This document shows positions 1 to 8,700 of a stretch of 41,218 nucleotides of DNA, one piece after another. The stretch's first letter is position 1; each line of letters starts with the position of its first letter. Under the pieces are notes generated by a model. That model saw only the letters and a program-made list of their open reading frames with translations. It had not been told where the DNA came from and searched no databases. Location: the NCBI GenBank assembly GCA_015232405.1, contig JADFZS010000042.1:1-41218 (forward strand), given 5' to 3'. Source of the stretch: Magnetococcales bacterium. Its GTDB lineage: Bacteria > Pseudomonadota > Magnetococcia > Magnetococcales > JADFYX01. The position numbers and the translations under genes were made by a program.

Positions 1-1962
1 CGAATAGTCAACGACATACTTGATTTTTCAAAAATTGAGGCAAAAAAGTTGGACCTTGAGGTTAATGATTTTCTAATTCGTGATATTTTTGACAATCTGT
101 CGGACCTATTTAGAGGTGAAACTGATAGAAAAGGGATTGAACTGATAATGGGCATGTCCACCGAATGCCAATTTGCCCTGTCAGGAGACTCTCTCAGGTT
201 GGAACAGATACTCATGAACCTCATTAGTAATGCAATTAAATTTACAGATGAAGGTGAAATTGTCATTAGCGTTACAGCAGTTGAAGCCAAACGTGACTTT
301 GTGGAGTTGGAGTTTACAGTTAATGATACCGGAATTGGCATGACCAAAGAGCAGATGAGCAACCTGTTTTCGCCTTTTGTCCAGGTTGATGGATCTGCTG
401 CTCGAAAAATTACTGGTACAGGGCTGGGACTTTCGATATGCAAACATCTCACAGAGTTGATGGGTGGTAAAATTGCTGTTGAGAGCATACCAAACAGAGG
501 CACAACTTTTAGTTTTACCACTTGTCTAGCTCGTCGTGTTCAAGACGAAAATGGCGATGAAATGTTACCCCCTGATGAAATGATGTACAAAAGAGCATTG
601 ATGGTAGATGACAACCCTGCTGTGCGTAAAGTATTGGTGGAGATGCTCAACCTATTCACATTCAAAGCCACCGCTGTGGCCTCTGGTAGAGAGGCGCAAA
701 AGGCTATTAGAGAGGGAATCGCAGCAGGAAGACCATATAAGCTGGCCCTCATAGACTGGCTTATGCCGGAAATGGATGGGGTGGAGACTGTACGAAGAAT
801 CGCCAAGAGCAGCTATAGGGAAGTTGAGGATCTTAAAAAAATCATGCTGACCAACTTCACGAGTCAGGATGAAATCATACAAAGGGTTGGTTGCACCCCT
901 GTTGATGCCTATATTGCAAAACCTGTTAACTGTTCACTTCTATTTGATACAATTATGGAGGTGTTTGGAGTAGAGGTAAACAAGACCTACCGACATGAGC
1001 GGGATATCATCAATACTGCCGTAATAAGCAACCGTATTGGTGGGGCAAAAATTTTACTGGTTGAGGACAATATAATTAATCAGCAGGTGGCAAAAGAGAT
1101 ATTGGAAAATGCCGGATTAAGAGTAGAAATTGCAAACAATGGATTGGAAGCTGTTGTCAAAGCTACTAAAAACCATTTTGATGCTGTGTTGATGGATATT
1201 CAAATGCCAGAAATGGATGGTTATCAAGCTACACGTCTAATTCGCAAAAACAGTCGCTGCAAAAAGCTACCCATAATAGCCATGACTGCCCATGCATTAT
1301 CAGGTGACAGAGATAACAGTCTAGCAGCTGGAATGAATGACCACATAACCAAACCAGTAGATAAAAAACAGCTATTTTCAGTTTTAACAAATTGGATTTC
1401 ACAAAAAGAGCTTACAGCCAAACCTCTGCAACAGGTTTCAAGCAACTGCAATGTTAAAATAGCTACCCTTCCTAAAGATCTTCCAGGCATTGATGTAGCC
1501 GGAGCCATGGTAAGGTTAAACGGCAACCAGAAACTATTCCGCACCCTGCTATTGGAATTTAAAAACAGTTACGCCAACTCAACCCAAAAAATCAGCAGTG
1601 CGTTGAAAGGGAAAAGAAAAGATGATCTGAAATCAGCCAGATTATTGGTTCATTCAATAAAAGGTATGGCAGGCAACCTTTCGGCAAACTCCCTTTTTAT
1701 CGCCGCTCAAGAGTTGGAACGGGGAATTAAAAACAGAAAAATGGAGACATTACCCAAATTAATGGATGAATTTAGCACCCAGATGAAACTGCTATTAAAC
1801 ACAATTGCAACCATTCAAGTTGAAGAACAAGCAAAGAGCGAATCAGTATCTGACTCCATAGTAGAATATATTAAAGAGCAACCGATTATTCATGAATTAA
1901 CCACTATGATTGAAGATAACGAGAACAAAAGCTCCATGCAGTTGTGCCCAGAGACAGTATAA
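1..1962 (+). CDS. Hybrid sensor histidine kinase, 5' truncated by window edge
   Basis: The reading frame is open from base 1, so the sensor part and the phospho-accepting His lie upstream of the window; 653 residues remain. Visible in order: the end of the HisKA dimerisation helix (NDILDFSKIEAKKLDLE), a HATPase_c domain (about 45-175; DTGIGM and GTGLGLS boxes), a first receiver (about 197-315, Asp252), a second receiver (about 347-466, Asp399) and a C-terminal HPt domain with His551 (HSIKGMAGNLSA). Both receivers keep the acidic pair, the phosphorylatable Asp and the Lys of the KP motif. This His-Asp-Asp-His layout is that of BarA/ArcB-like phosphorelay kinases. It closely resembles the downstream part of the kinase at 16624-20562, so the two are paralogues. 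No DNA-binding output domain is present; the final partner is unknown. Confidence 0.95.
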   Translation, partial: RIVNDILDFSKIEAKKLDLEVNDFLIRDIFDNLSDLFRGETDRKGIELIMGMSTECQFALSGDSLRLEQILMNLISNAIKFTDEGEIVISVTAVEAKRDFVELEFTVNDTGIGMTKEQMSNLFSPFVQVDGSAARKITGTGLGLSICKHLTELMGGKIAVESIPNRGTTFSFTTCLARRVQDENGDEMLPPDEMMYKRALMVDDNPAVRKVLVEMLNLFTFKATAVASGREAQKAIREGIAAGRPYKLALIDWLMPEMDGVETVRRIAKSSYREVEDLKKIMLTNFTSQDEIIQRVGCTPVDAYIAKPVNCSLLFDTIMEVFGVEVNKTYRHERDIINTAVISNRIGGAKILLVEDNIINQQVAKEILENAGLRVEIANNGLEAVVKATKNHFDAVLMDIQMPEMDGYQATRLIRKNSRCKKLPIIAMTAHALSGDRDNSLAAGMNDHITKPVDKKQLFSVLTNWISQKELTAKPLQQVSSNCNVKIATLPKDLPGIDVAGAMVRLNGNQKLFRTLLLEFKNSYANSTQKISSALKGKRKDDLKSARLLVHSIKGMAGNLSANSLFIAAQELERGIKNRKMETLPKLMDEFSTQMKLLLNTIATIQVEEQAKSESVSDSIVEYIKEQPIIHELTTMIEDNENKSSMQLCPETV

Positions 1963-2089
1963 AACAGAGCTATTTGTTTATTAAAATCTTTTGAACAATC
2001 TTTAAAAAAAACGCATAATAAACAGATAAATGTGATATCCTGATAATACTCCTATAGACAGTTAGTTAGATGTTATATTCAGGAATGTC

Positions 2090-4120
2090 ATGAAACTAAA
2101 TTACAGCATATCAGAATTTATTATCATACTTCTGCTGCTAGTCACCCCAATATCAGCCTATGGAACAACCAATACGCCTCCACAGGATCAACTGCTGGAT
2201 GAAGAGCTATTAAACTTAAGTCTAGCTGAACTTTCCAACATCCAAATTACCATTGCATCAAAAACTGTAGAATCAATTCTAGAAGCTCCATCATCTGTTA
2301 CCGTTTTTACAAAAAACCAAATCAAACAAATGGGCATCGGTAATATTTATGATCTACTGAACTATGTACCAGGCTTTCAATCTACACGTTCAGTTGATCT
2401 GGCAGATGAATCACTTTTACATGTTCGTGGAATAGCCAACATCGATGGTCATGTCTTGATCTTATTAAATGGACATAGATTAAACGAAACCTCATTTGGT
2501 CGTGCATCACTCTATAATCGCTATCTATCCAGCAAAAATGTCAAACAGGTTGAGATCATAAGAGGTCCCGGCTCTGCTCTGTATGGTAGCAATGCTTTTT
2601 TGGGTGTGGTTAATATCATCACAGACAAAGATAGCAATGAAGCAGGAGTTACAGTTGGTCAACATGGCCACATAGGTGGCTATTTAAATCTGAACAACCA
2701 GATCAATAGCTCGCTATCGGCAAGTCTATCATTAGATTTTAGGGGTAATGATGGACAGAACTATACCATGAGCAATGGTCAATTAACTGATGATAAATCA
2801 CAAGATCTAAATATTTACAGTCAGTTGCAGTATAATGACTGGTCATTGGATTTTGCTTATATGCAACATGATGATGAAAATTTCATCACCTTTAATGCTG
2901 TTGCAGATCCCGGTATTACATGGTCAAAAACCAGTTCCCTGCTTATCGCCCTTGCTAATGAATGGGAATATTCCAAACATTTGACAATAAACTCCAACCT
3001 CTCTTTTACCAGACATTGGATCGAGTTTACCGGATTGTTAAAAGAGGCATCCCCTCCCGGACAAGATGTTGATCTTTATGCTGGTCCCTATAGCCAAAGC
3101 TCAAGTTATGAATTTACCACAGAAGCCATATACAAGATGGATAGTAGTGATGAGTTGGTAACTGGGCTGACCCTCCGCCATGAGGGGGTTGACTATCTTG
3201 GGGCATACACCAACTATCTAACAGCCGACAACTATCAAATTTCCCCATCAAATACCAATTATCTTGGTGAGATACAGGGTTTTAAAGATATTGGGCAACT
3301 TGACAGCCGTGAAGAGTATATGGATGTAATTGGAGTTCACGGGCAGTATAAAACCCATCTAACTGATGATTTAACCTCTTATATCGGAATACGTTATGAC
3401 CAATACTCTGATATTGGTGACACTATAAATCCCCGTTTTGGTGTTATCTATAACCCAATGGATGAAACCACATTTAAAATTCTCTACGGAACAGCTTTTC
3501 GTGCTCCAACCAATCAAGAGCTGTTTACCGACTCACCTCGAAGTGTAGGAAATATTCAATTAAAGCCTGAGAGAGTTCAAACTTTGGAGTTTGTAACTAT
3601 CCATGAACGAAAGACGGCAACAGTTGAAGGGGTTTTATTCTACAATAAGTTAAAAGATATAATTGATGTAGAGATAGGTGGTGCTTCTGATGGTCGCAAT
3701 ACATGGTCCAACCAAGGTGATGAAGAGATTACAGGGCTGGAATTATCACTTACGCTGGAGCCATCCCAAAACAGTAGCTTAATACTGACCCACACCCATA
3801 TTTTTTCTGGTCTTGATGTTGGAACCTACAGTGACTTCTCATCATTTTTCTTGAATTATACCAAAGGACCATGGAACGGCAACCTAAACGGCTACATCCG
3901 GTTTCAACCCAGTGGTGATCTTGCAGCACAAACCGACAACTATGCCATACTCAATGCCAAGGGGTCATACCAATTTGATAATGACACCATTTTATTCACT
4001 AATATAAACAATATTTTTGATACAAACTATTACACCTATGAACCAAAACTAACCAGCTTTAACAATGCAGTACCAAACAGAGGAACAACAGTAACTATTG
4101 GTTTGGAGAGATCATGGTAA
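2090..4120 (+). CDS. TonB-dependent outer-membrane receptor
   Basis: A 676-residue outer-membrane receptor. It has an N-terminal signal peptide (residues 1 to about 24, hydrophobic IIILLLLVTPISAYG), a plug domain (about 55-175, with EAPSSVTVFTKNQI, LLNYVPGFQ, the RGPGSALYGSNAFLGVVNIIT signature) and a long beta-barrel region ending in an aromatic residue (Trp676), as usual for outer-membrane barrels. The start at 2090 follows a short AGGA at 2081. The ligand cannot be read from sequence. The next two genes encode a YfiR-family periplasmic protein and a sensor kinase; TonB receptor, YfiR and kinase neighbours recur in Proteobacteria, which suggests the receptor may serve signalling or uptake of the signal molecule. 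There is no TonB/ExbBD in the window. Confidence 0.93.
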   Translation: MKLNYSISEFIIILLLLVTPISAYGTTNTPPQDQLLDEELLNLSLAELSNIQITIASKTVESILEAPSSVTVFTKNQIKQMGIGNIYDLLNYVPGFQSTRSVDLADESLLHVRGIANIDGHVLILLNGHRLNETSFGRASLYNRYLSSKNVKQVEIIRGPGSALYGSNAFLGVVNIITDKDSNEAGVTVGQHGHIGGYLNLNNQINSSLSASLSLDFRGNDGQNYTMSNGQLTDDKSQDLNIYSQLQYNDWSLDFAYMQHDDENFITFNAVADPGITWSKTSSLLIALANEWEYSKHLTINSNLSFTRHWIEFTGLLKEASPPGQDVDLYAGPYSQSSSYEFTTEAIYKMDSSDELVTGLTLRHEGVDYLGAYTNYLTADNYQISPSNTNYLGEIQGFKDIGQLDSREEYMDVIGVHGQYKTHLTDDLTSYIGIRYDQYSDIGDTINPRFGVIYNPMDETTFKILYGTAFRAPTNQELFTDSPRSVGNIQLKPERVQTLEFVTIHERKTATVEGVLFYNKLKDIIDVEIGGASDGRNTWSNQGDEEITGLELSLTLEPSQNSSLILTHTHIFSGLDVGTYSDFSSFFLNYTKGPWNGNLNGYIRFQPSGDLAAQTDNYAILNAKGSYQFDNDTILFTNINNIFDTNYYTYEPKLTSFNNAVPNRGTTVTIGLERSW

Positions 4121-4261
4121 AACCATCTACTTTATAATCTTCAAACTAGATAATATTATTTTAAAACAGCTTGTTACATATTTCAAAAAGCAAAACCCAA
4201 CAGGGTAATATGTTCAAATTTTAAAGATTCGCTACACTGTTTATTGTGTAGCTGAGAAATA

Positions 4262-4924
4262 ATGCAAAAATTCTTTTTAACAAAACATCTGTCCCATTAT
4301 TTTTGGCGATACTGCAAAAGTAAAAAACCCCACAAATCAAACATGGGGTTTAAAAACCTGTGCTTGGTTTACACTCTTATTACAGCACTATTTATTCTTG
4401 TTCTGCCCAACACAAATCAAAGCCTGGCAGCAAGTCGCTTAAGCAGTAAAAAACAGGCATTGGAATATCAGATAAAAGCTGTATATCTCTATAATTTCAT
4501 ACGTTTTATAAAAATTTCAAACACACAATCAAATCAACTATCCTCTTCCATCAAAATATGTATTTTGGGCAAAGACCCCTTTAAATCGGCGGCTGAACTC
4601 ATTGAGGCCAAAAAGTTACAGGGGCGATCCCTACAGGTATCCAAAATTCCTTCTGGGGGTACGATAGATGGTTGCCACGTAGTTTTTTTTAGTAAATCAG
4701 AAAGAAATCATATAGATGATCTGCTTTCCGCCATCAAACATACTGGAATACTGACCGTCGGCGATATGCCTCAATTTGCCAAAAGAGGCGGTATAATTGG
4801 TTTTGTTATCAAAAATAAAAAGGTTCGTCTGGAGATAAATATAGATGCTGCAAAACGAGAGGGGTTAAAGATAAGTGCCAACCTGTTAGAAGTTGCAACA
4901 ATTATCCATAAAGGGGGTGAATGA
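4262..4924 (+). CDS. YfiR-family (DUF4154) periplasmic protein
   Basis: A 220-residue exported protein. Hallmarks of the YfiR/DUF4154 family are visible: QIKAVYLYNFIRFI after the signal region, ICILGKDPF, LQGRSLQV, a C-x-V-x-F-x-S-x-SE stretch, LTVGDMPQFAKRGGIIGF and VRLEINIDAAKREGLKIS. In Pseudomonas, YfiR is a periplasmic repressor of the CHASE8 diguanylate cyclase YfiN. The gene starts at 4262 with a weak ribosome site; an in-frame ATG at 4343 would put the hydrophobic signal peptide (LCLVYTLITALFILVLP) directly at the N-terminus and may be the true start. Its end abuts the next kinase, whose Shine-Dalgarno lies inside this gene, so the two are probably co-translated. It probably binds the sensory region of that kinase (inference). 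Confidence 0.9.
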   Translation: MQKFFLTKHLSHYFWRYCKSKKPHKSNMGFKNLCLVYTLITALFILVLPNTNQSLAASRLSSKKQALEYQIKAVYLYNFIRFIKISNTQSNQLSSSIKICILGKDPFKSAAELIEAKKLQGRSLQVSKIPSGGTIDGCHVVFFSKSERNHIDDLLSAIKHTGILTVGDMPQFAKRGGIIGFVIKNKKVRLEINIDAAKREGLKISANLLEVATIIHKGGE

Positions 4925-4925
4925 T

Positions 4926-6845
4926 ATGAGTCCCTTTTTAAAATGGCCCATTAAATGGAAATTGTTATTAACCACTCTGGCTACCAGTTTGGTGGGTCTG
5001 CTATTTGCCGGTGTCGCTTTTGTTATTATGGATCAGCATGGTGAAAAAGCAGATCTAGTCAAAAATACACAGGTTTTGGCTAAGGTAATCGCCAACCGCT
5101 CGGCTGCAACACTTATTTTTGATGATCCTATATTAGCCAAGCAAAACCTGGCCGCATTAGAGGCCCAGCCATCCATATTTACAGCCTGCATTTATAACCA
5201 GAACAAAGAACTGTTTGCCAACTATCATCGTAAAAGTCAAACTCCCCACAAATGCCCTGTTGATTTTTCCAGGTCTGGTTTTGATTTTACTGAAAACAGC
5301 CTCTCACTATCCCACCCCATAACAATTGAAGAGACCACCCTTGGCGATGTCTTTATTATAACTGATTTAAGCTCTTTGCATGTTCATAAAACCAATTTTT
5401 TAATTGCAGCGATGATCATTATTCCCCTATCGGTTATCGCTGTATTTCCAATCTCGTTGCTGTTACAAAGGTTTATCTCCGAACCTGTTTCAAGTTTAGT
5501 ACATACCGCAAGTTTGGTAGCCAAAGATAGGGACTATACCATCAGGGCAAAAAAGAAAGCCCCCGACGAGTTGGGGCTGTTGGCAGATGCCTTTAACAGT
5601 ATGCTTAATACCATTGAGTCACAAGACAGAACTCTACGTGAAGATATTACCCGTCGGCAGAAAAGTGAGGTAGAGCTTAATCGATTACGAGACCTCCTTG
5701 CCAATATTGTCGATTCCATGCCCTCAATTTTAGTGGGTGTAGATGAAGAGAAACGGGTAACACAGTGGAATCGTAAAGCGGAAATAGTTACAGGCAAAAG
5801 AGCCTTTATTGTCTTGGGCAAAAGTCTTACTGAGGCTTTTCCCCAAATGGTAAACGAGTTGCACCATATCGACCAAGCCATCATGGAAAAACGGACACAG
5901 GTTGATATGAAGGTAGCAGGACTTTTGGGAGATGAAGAGCAGTTGTCTGATGTTGCCATATTTCCCCTTATAAGTGAAGGAGTTAATGGAGCAGTTATAC
6001 GTATAGATGATGTAACTGAGCGGGTCAAAATTGAGGAGATGATGATTCAATCAGAAAAAATGTTGTCCGTTGGAGGGTTGGCTGCTGGCATGGCCCATGA
6101 AATTAACAACCCTTTAGCTGTTATATTGCAAAGTGGACAAGTGGTACAAAACCGGACCTCATTAGATCTACAAAAAAATATCAGGGCAGCCAAAGAGTGT
6201 GGAACAACCATTGAGTCTGTACACGCATACATGGAGACTCGGGGGATAAAATCTAAAATCGAACTAATTGTTGAGTCAGGAAAACGGGCAGCAAAAATAG
6301 TCGAGAATATGTTGAGCTTTAGCAGAAAAAGTGAATCGAGAGTTATTCCACAAGATTTGACTGAACTTCTGGACAAAACATTAGAGCTAGCTGCAAATGA
6401 ATATGATTTAAAGAAAAAGTTTGATTTCAGAGAGATAGCCATAGTCAAAGATTATGAGACCAATATGCCAGAAGTACCGTGTGAAGGGAGCAAAATTCAG
6501 CAGGTGTTTCTCAATCTGCTAAAAAATGGTGCTCAAGCCATGGCAGAAAAACATGATTCTGGCTCATCATCCTGTTTTACATTACGCATCTGTAAGGATG
6601 GCAATTGGGCAAGGGTTGAAATTGCCGACAATGGTGAGGGTATGGATGATGCTACCCGTAAAAGAGTTTTTGAACCATTTTTCACCACAAAAATGGTTGG
6701 TGTGGGAACCGGGCTTGGTCTATCTGTCTCCTATTTTATTATTTCTGAGCACCACCATGGTACGATGACTGTGGAGTCTGTTGTGGGACAAGGGACAAAA
6801 TTCATTATCAAGCTACCCTTGGAAGATAATAGAGGGGTCTTATGA
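4926..6845 (+). CDS. Sensor histidine kinase with CHASE8-like periplasmic domain, HAMP and PAS
   Basis: A 639-residue membrane kinase. TM1 (about 10-32), a short periplasmic domain (about 36-155) with CHASE8-like features ([25 protein letters not shown]), TM2 (about 157-182), HAMP (to about 240), a PAS domain (about 255-365), HisKA with His391 ([11 protein letters not shown]) and HATPase_c (about 515-635; [24 protein letters not shown]). I chose ATG 4926 over an upstream in-frame start at 4893 because AAGGGGGTGA at 4911-4920 is correctly spaced for it; the gene then begins one base after the stop of the YfiR gene. CHASE8 is the sensory domain that YfiR controls in YfiN, here attached to a kinase in place of GGDEF. 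Cognate receiver: possibly the REC domain of the next gene. Confidence 0.93.
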   Translation: MSPFLKWPIKWKLLLTTLATSLVGLLFAGVAFVIMDQHGEKADLVKNTQVLAKVIANRSAATLIFDDPILAKQNLAALEAQPSIFTACIYNQNKELFANYHRKSQTPHKCPVDFSRSGFDFTENSLSLSHPITIEETTLGDVFIITDLSSLHVHKTNFLIAAMIIIPLSVIAVFPISLLLQRFISEPVSSLVHTASLVAKDRDYTIRAKKKAPDELGLLADAFNSMLNTIESQDRTLREDITRRQKSEVELNRLRDLLANIVDSMPSILVGVDEEKRVTQWNRKAEIVTGKRAFIVLGKSLTEAFPQMVNELHHIDQAIMEKRTQVDMKVAGLLGDEEQLSDVAIFPLISEGVNGAVIRIDDVTERVKIEEMMIQSEKMLSVGGLAAGMAHEINNPLAVILQSGQVVQNRTSLDLQKNIRAAKECGTTIESVHAYMETRGIKSKIELIVESGKRAAKIVENMLSFSRKSESRVIPQDLTELLDKTLELAANEYDLKKKFDFREIAIVKDYETNMPEVPCEGSKIQQVFLNLLKNGAQAMAEKHDSGSSSCFTLRICKDGNWARVEIADNGEGMDDATRKRVFEPFFTTKMVGVGTGLGLSVSYFIISEHHHGTMTVESVVGQGTKFIIKLPLEDNRGVL

Positions 6846-6917
6846 AATTGTTGAACATTTATTCTTACAAATATGTTAAATATATGGACAAAATAATTTT
6901 GGGTGAGGAATGACAAT

Positions 6918-8132
6918 ATGACCTCTGTAGAACCAAAAAGTGTGAAGATTCTTACAATAGATGACGAACCCGGCATTCGTGAGACCTTTCGTGACTTTTT
7001 GGAGGATCTTGACTATGAGGTAATTGAAGGAGAAAACGGTCGTCACGGGCTTGAGATATTCAAAAAAGAACTACCAGATCTTGTTCTTTTAGACCTGCGA
7101 ATGCCGGAAATTGACGGCTTGGAGGTTTTGGCTAAACTAAAGGAAGAGTCACCCAATACTCCCATAATCATTGTCTCTGGTACAGGGGTAATTGGCGATG
7201 CGATACGGGCTTTAAACCTTGGAGCATGGGACTATATATTAAAACCTGTGGTTGATTTGGGTGTTCTGCGTCACTCAGTTGAGAAGGTTCTAGACCGCGC
7301 ACGTTTGATCCAGGAAAACCTAGCTTACCAAGAAAACCTAGAAGAACAGGTAAGTAAAAGAACCGCCCAACTCCACCAAGCCAATGCAGAGATCAATGAC
7401 CTAAACAAACAACTAGAAGCCCGTGTTGCACAACGTACTATAGAGTTGACAGCAGCCAATAAAGAGTTGGAATCATTTGCCTATACCGTATCACATGATC
7501 TTCGGGCTCCATTAAGGGCCATAAATAATTTCACAAAAATAATAATCGATGAATATACAGATAAACTGGATAGCGAAGGTCAGTTATATCTACAATATTT
7601 ATTAGAAGGCAGCAAAGAGATGAACTCCCTGATAGATGGGCTTCTCACGTTATCTCGCTCATCAAGGGGAGAGATTAATAGTGAAGATGTGGATATCTCA
7701 AAGATAGTAGTTGATATTTTGAAAGCCAAAACAACTTTAGAGCCAACACGAAATATAATCTACACTGTCATGCCAGATATATCAGGTCGCTGTGACTCCC
7801 GTTTAATTAAAACCATGCTGGAAAACCTAATTGGAAACGCATGGAAATATACCAGGGAAACAGCCAACTCCCATATTGATTTTGGGGTTAAACAGGAGAA
7901 TGGACAGGATATCTATTTTGTCAAAGACAACGGTGCTGGTTTTGATATGGCTTATGTAGATAAACTGTTCAAACCTTTTCAAAGGTTGCATCAAGTTACT
8001 GAATTTGAAGGAACAGGAATCGGCCTTGCTACAGTACAACGGATCATTCATCGACACGGCGGAAAAATATGGGCAGAGTCTGAAGTGGATAAAGGTGCAA
8101 CATTCTATTTTACCTTAGCCACAGACAGTTAA
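6918..8132 (+). CDS. Receiver-histidine kinase (REC-coiled coil-HisKA-HATPase)
   Basis: A 404-residue soluble protein. An N-terminal receiver (about 6-125; TIDDEP acidic pair, phospho-acceptor Asp59 in LLDLRMPEIDG, KPV lysine) is joined by a heptad-rich coiled coil (about 130-180) to HisKA with His193 (YTVSHDLRAPLRAI) and HATPase_c (NLIGNAWKYT, DNGAGFD, GTGIGLA). ATG 6918 is preferred over a GTG at 6903 because GAGGAA at 6905-6910 is well placed for it. The DHp/catalytic module is of the phytochrome-like type shared with the kinases ending at 8701 and 12637. With a receiver as its only input it probably takes phosphate from another kinase, most simply the CHASE8 kinase 72 bases upstream, and passes it on; the target is unknown. 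Confidence 0.92.
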   Translation: MTSVEPKSVKILTIDDEPGIRETFRDFLEDLDYEVIEGENGRHGLEIFKKELPDLVLLDLRMPEIDGLEVLAKLKEESPNTPIIIVSGTGVIGDAIRALNLGAWDYILKPVVDLGVLRHSVEKVLDRARLIQENLAYQENLEEQVSKRTAQLHQANAEINDLNKQLEARVAQRTIELTAANKELESFAYTVSHDLRAPLRAINNFTKIIIDEYTDKLDSEGQLYLQYLLEGSKEMNSLIDGLLTLSRSSRGEINSEDVDISKIVVDILKAKTTLEPTRNIIYTVMPDISGRCDSRLIKTMLENLIGNAWKYTRETANSHIDFGVKQENGQDIYFVKDNGAGFDMAYVDKLFKPFQRLHQVTEFEGTGIGLATVQRIIHRHGGKIWAESEVDKGATFYFTLATDS

Positions 8133-8242
8133 AATTATATAACAAGCTTTTATTCTAGACAAAAATTACCCTTAAAAAACATCAGGCCCAAGTAACCCCC
8201 TACTCTTTTAAAAAACCTGATGGCTATTAATCGTTGAAAATA
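8133..8242. other. Convergent intergenic region with weak inverted repeat
   Basis: This gap separates two converging gene sets. A 7-bp inverted repeat (CATCAGG 8180-8186, CCTGATG 8216-8222) encloses a 29-base loop. It could be part of a bidirectional terminator but lacks a convincing T-run on either side. Confidence 0.25.
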
Positions 8243-8698
8243 TTATTCAACCTCTTCGGCTGGTACTTCGTTAATAGCTAACCAATACATACCTAGCTGG
8301 GATATTGCGTTACTAAAATCAGAAAATGATACAGGCTTGCAAACAAAGCTATTGACGTTTAAATCATAGCCAGCAACCATATCTTTTGTCTCATCAGAAG
8401 ATGTAAGAATGACAACTGGAATCCGTTTAGTGCGGTCATCTTCTCTGATACGGCGGAGAACCTCAAGACCATCTATTTTTGGTAATTTTAAATCCAGTAG
8501 CACAACATTGGGTAGATCTGTTATGTCGCGCTCGCTAAATTCACCTTTTGCAAAGAGATAATCCAACGCTTCGGCTCCGTCACGGACCACCTGCACCTTG
8601 TTTGCCAGCCCACTCTTTTTAAGGGCGCGCATGGTCAATAGTTCATCTTTGGGATTGTCCTCAACCAACAGGACTGTTTGGGATTTACGTCGATTCAT
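8243..8698 (-). CDS. Stand-alone response regulator, Rcp1/CheY-like
   Basis: A single-receiver protein of 151 residues. From ATG 8698: the acidic pair in LLVEDN, phospho-acceptor Asp69 in VVLLDLKLPKIDG, a Thr/Ser switch in ILTSSDE and Lys121 in VCKPVSF. The pattern with NPKDELL after the acidic pair and ALDYLFAKGE is typical of the Rcp1-like regulators that partner phytochrome-type kinases. A TTG at 8704 would overlap the upstream stop, but AAGGAG is correctly spaced only for ATG 8698. Start and upstream kinase stop are two bases apart, so translation is coupled. There is no output domain; it probably works by protein contact or as a phosphate shuttle or sink for the operon's kinases. Confidence 0.93.
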   Translation of the reverse strand: MNRRKSQTVLLVEDNPKDELLTMRALKKSGLANKVQVVRDGAEALDYLFAKGEFSERDITDLPNVVLLDLKLPKIDGLEVLRRIREDDRTKRIPVVILTSSDETKDMVAGYDLNVNSFVCKPVSFSDFSNAISQLGMYWLAINEVPAEEVE

Positions 8699-8700
8699 TT

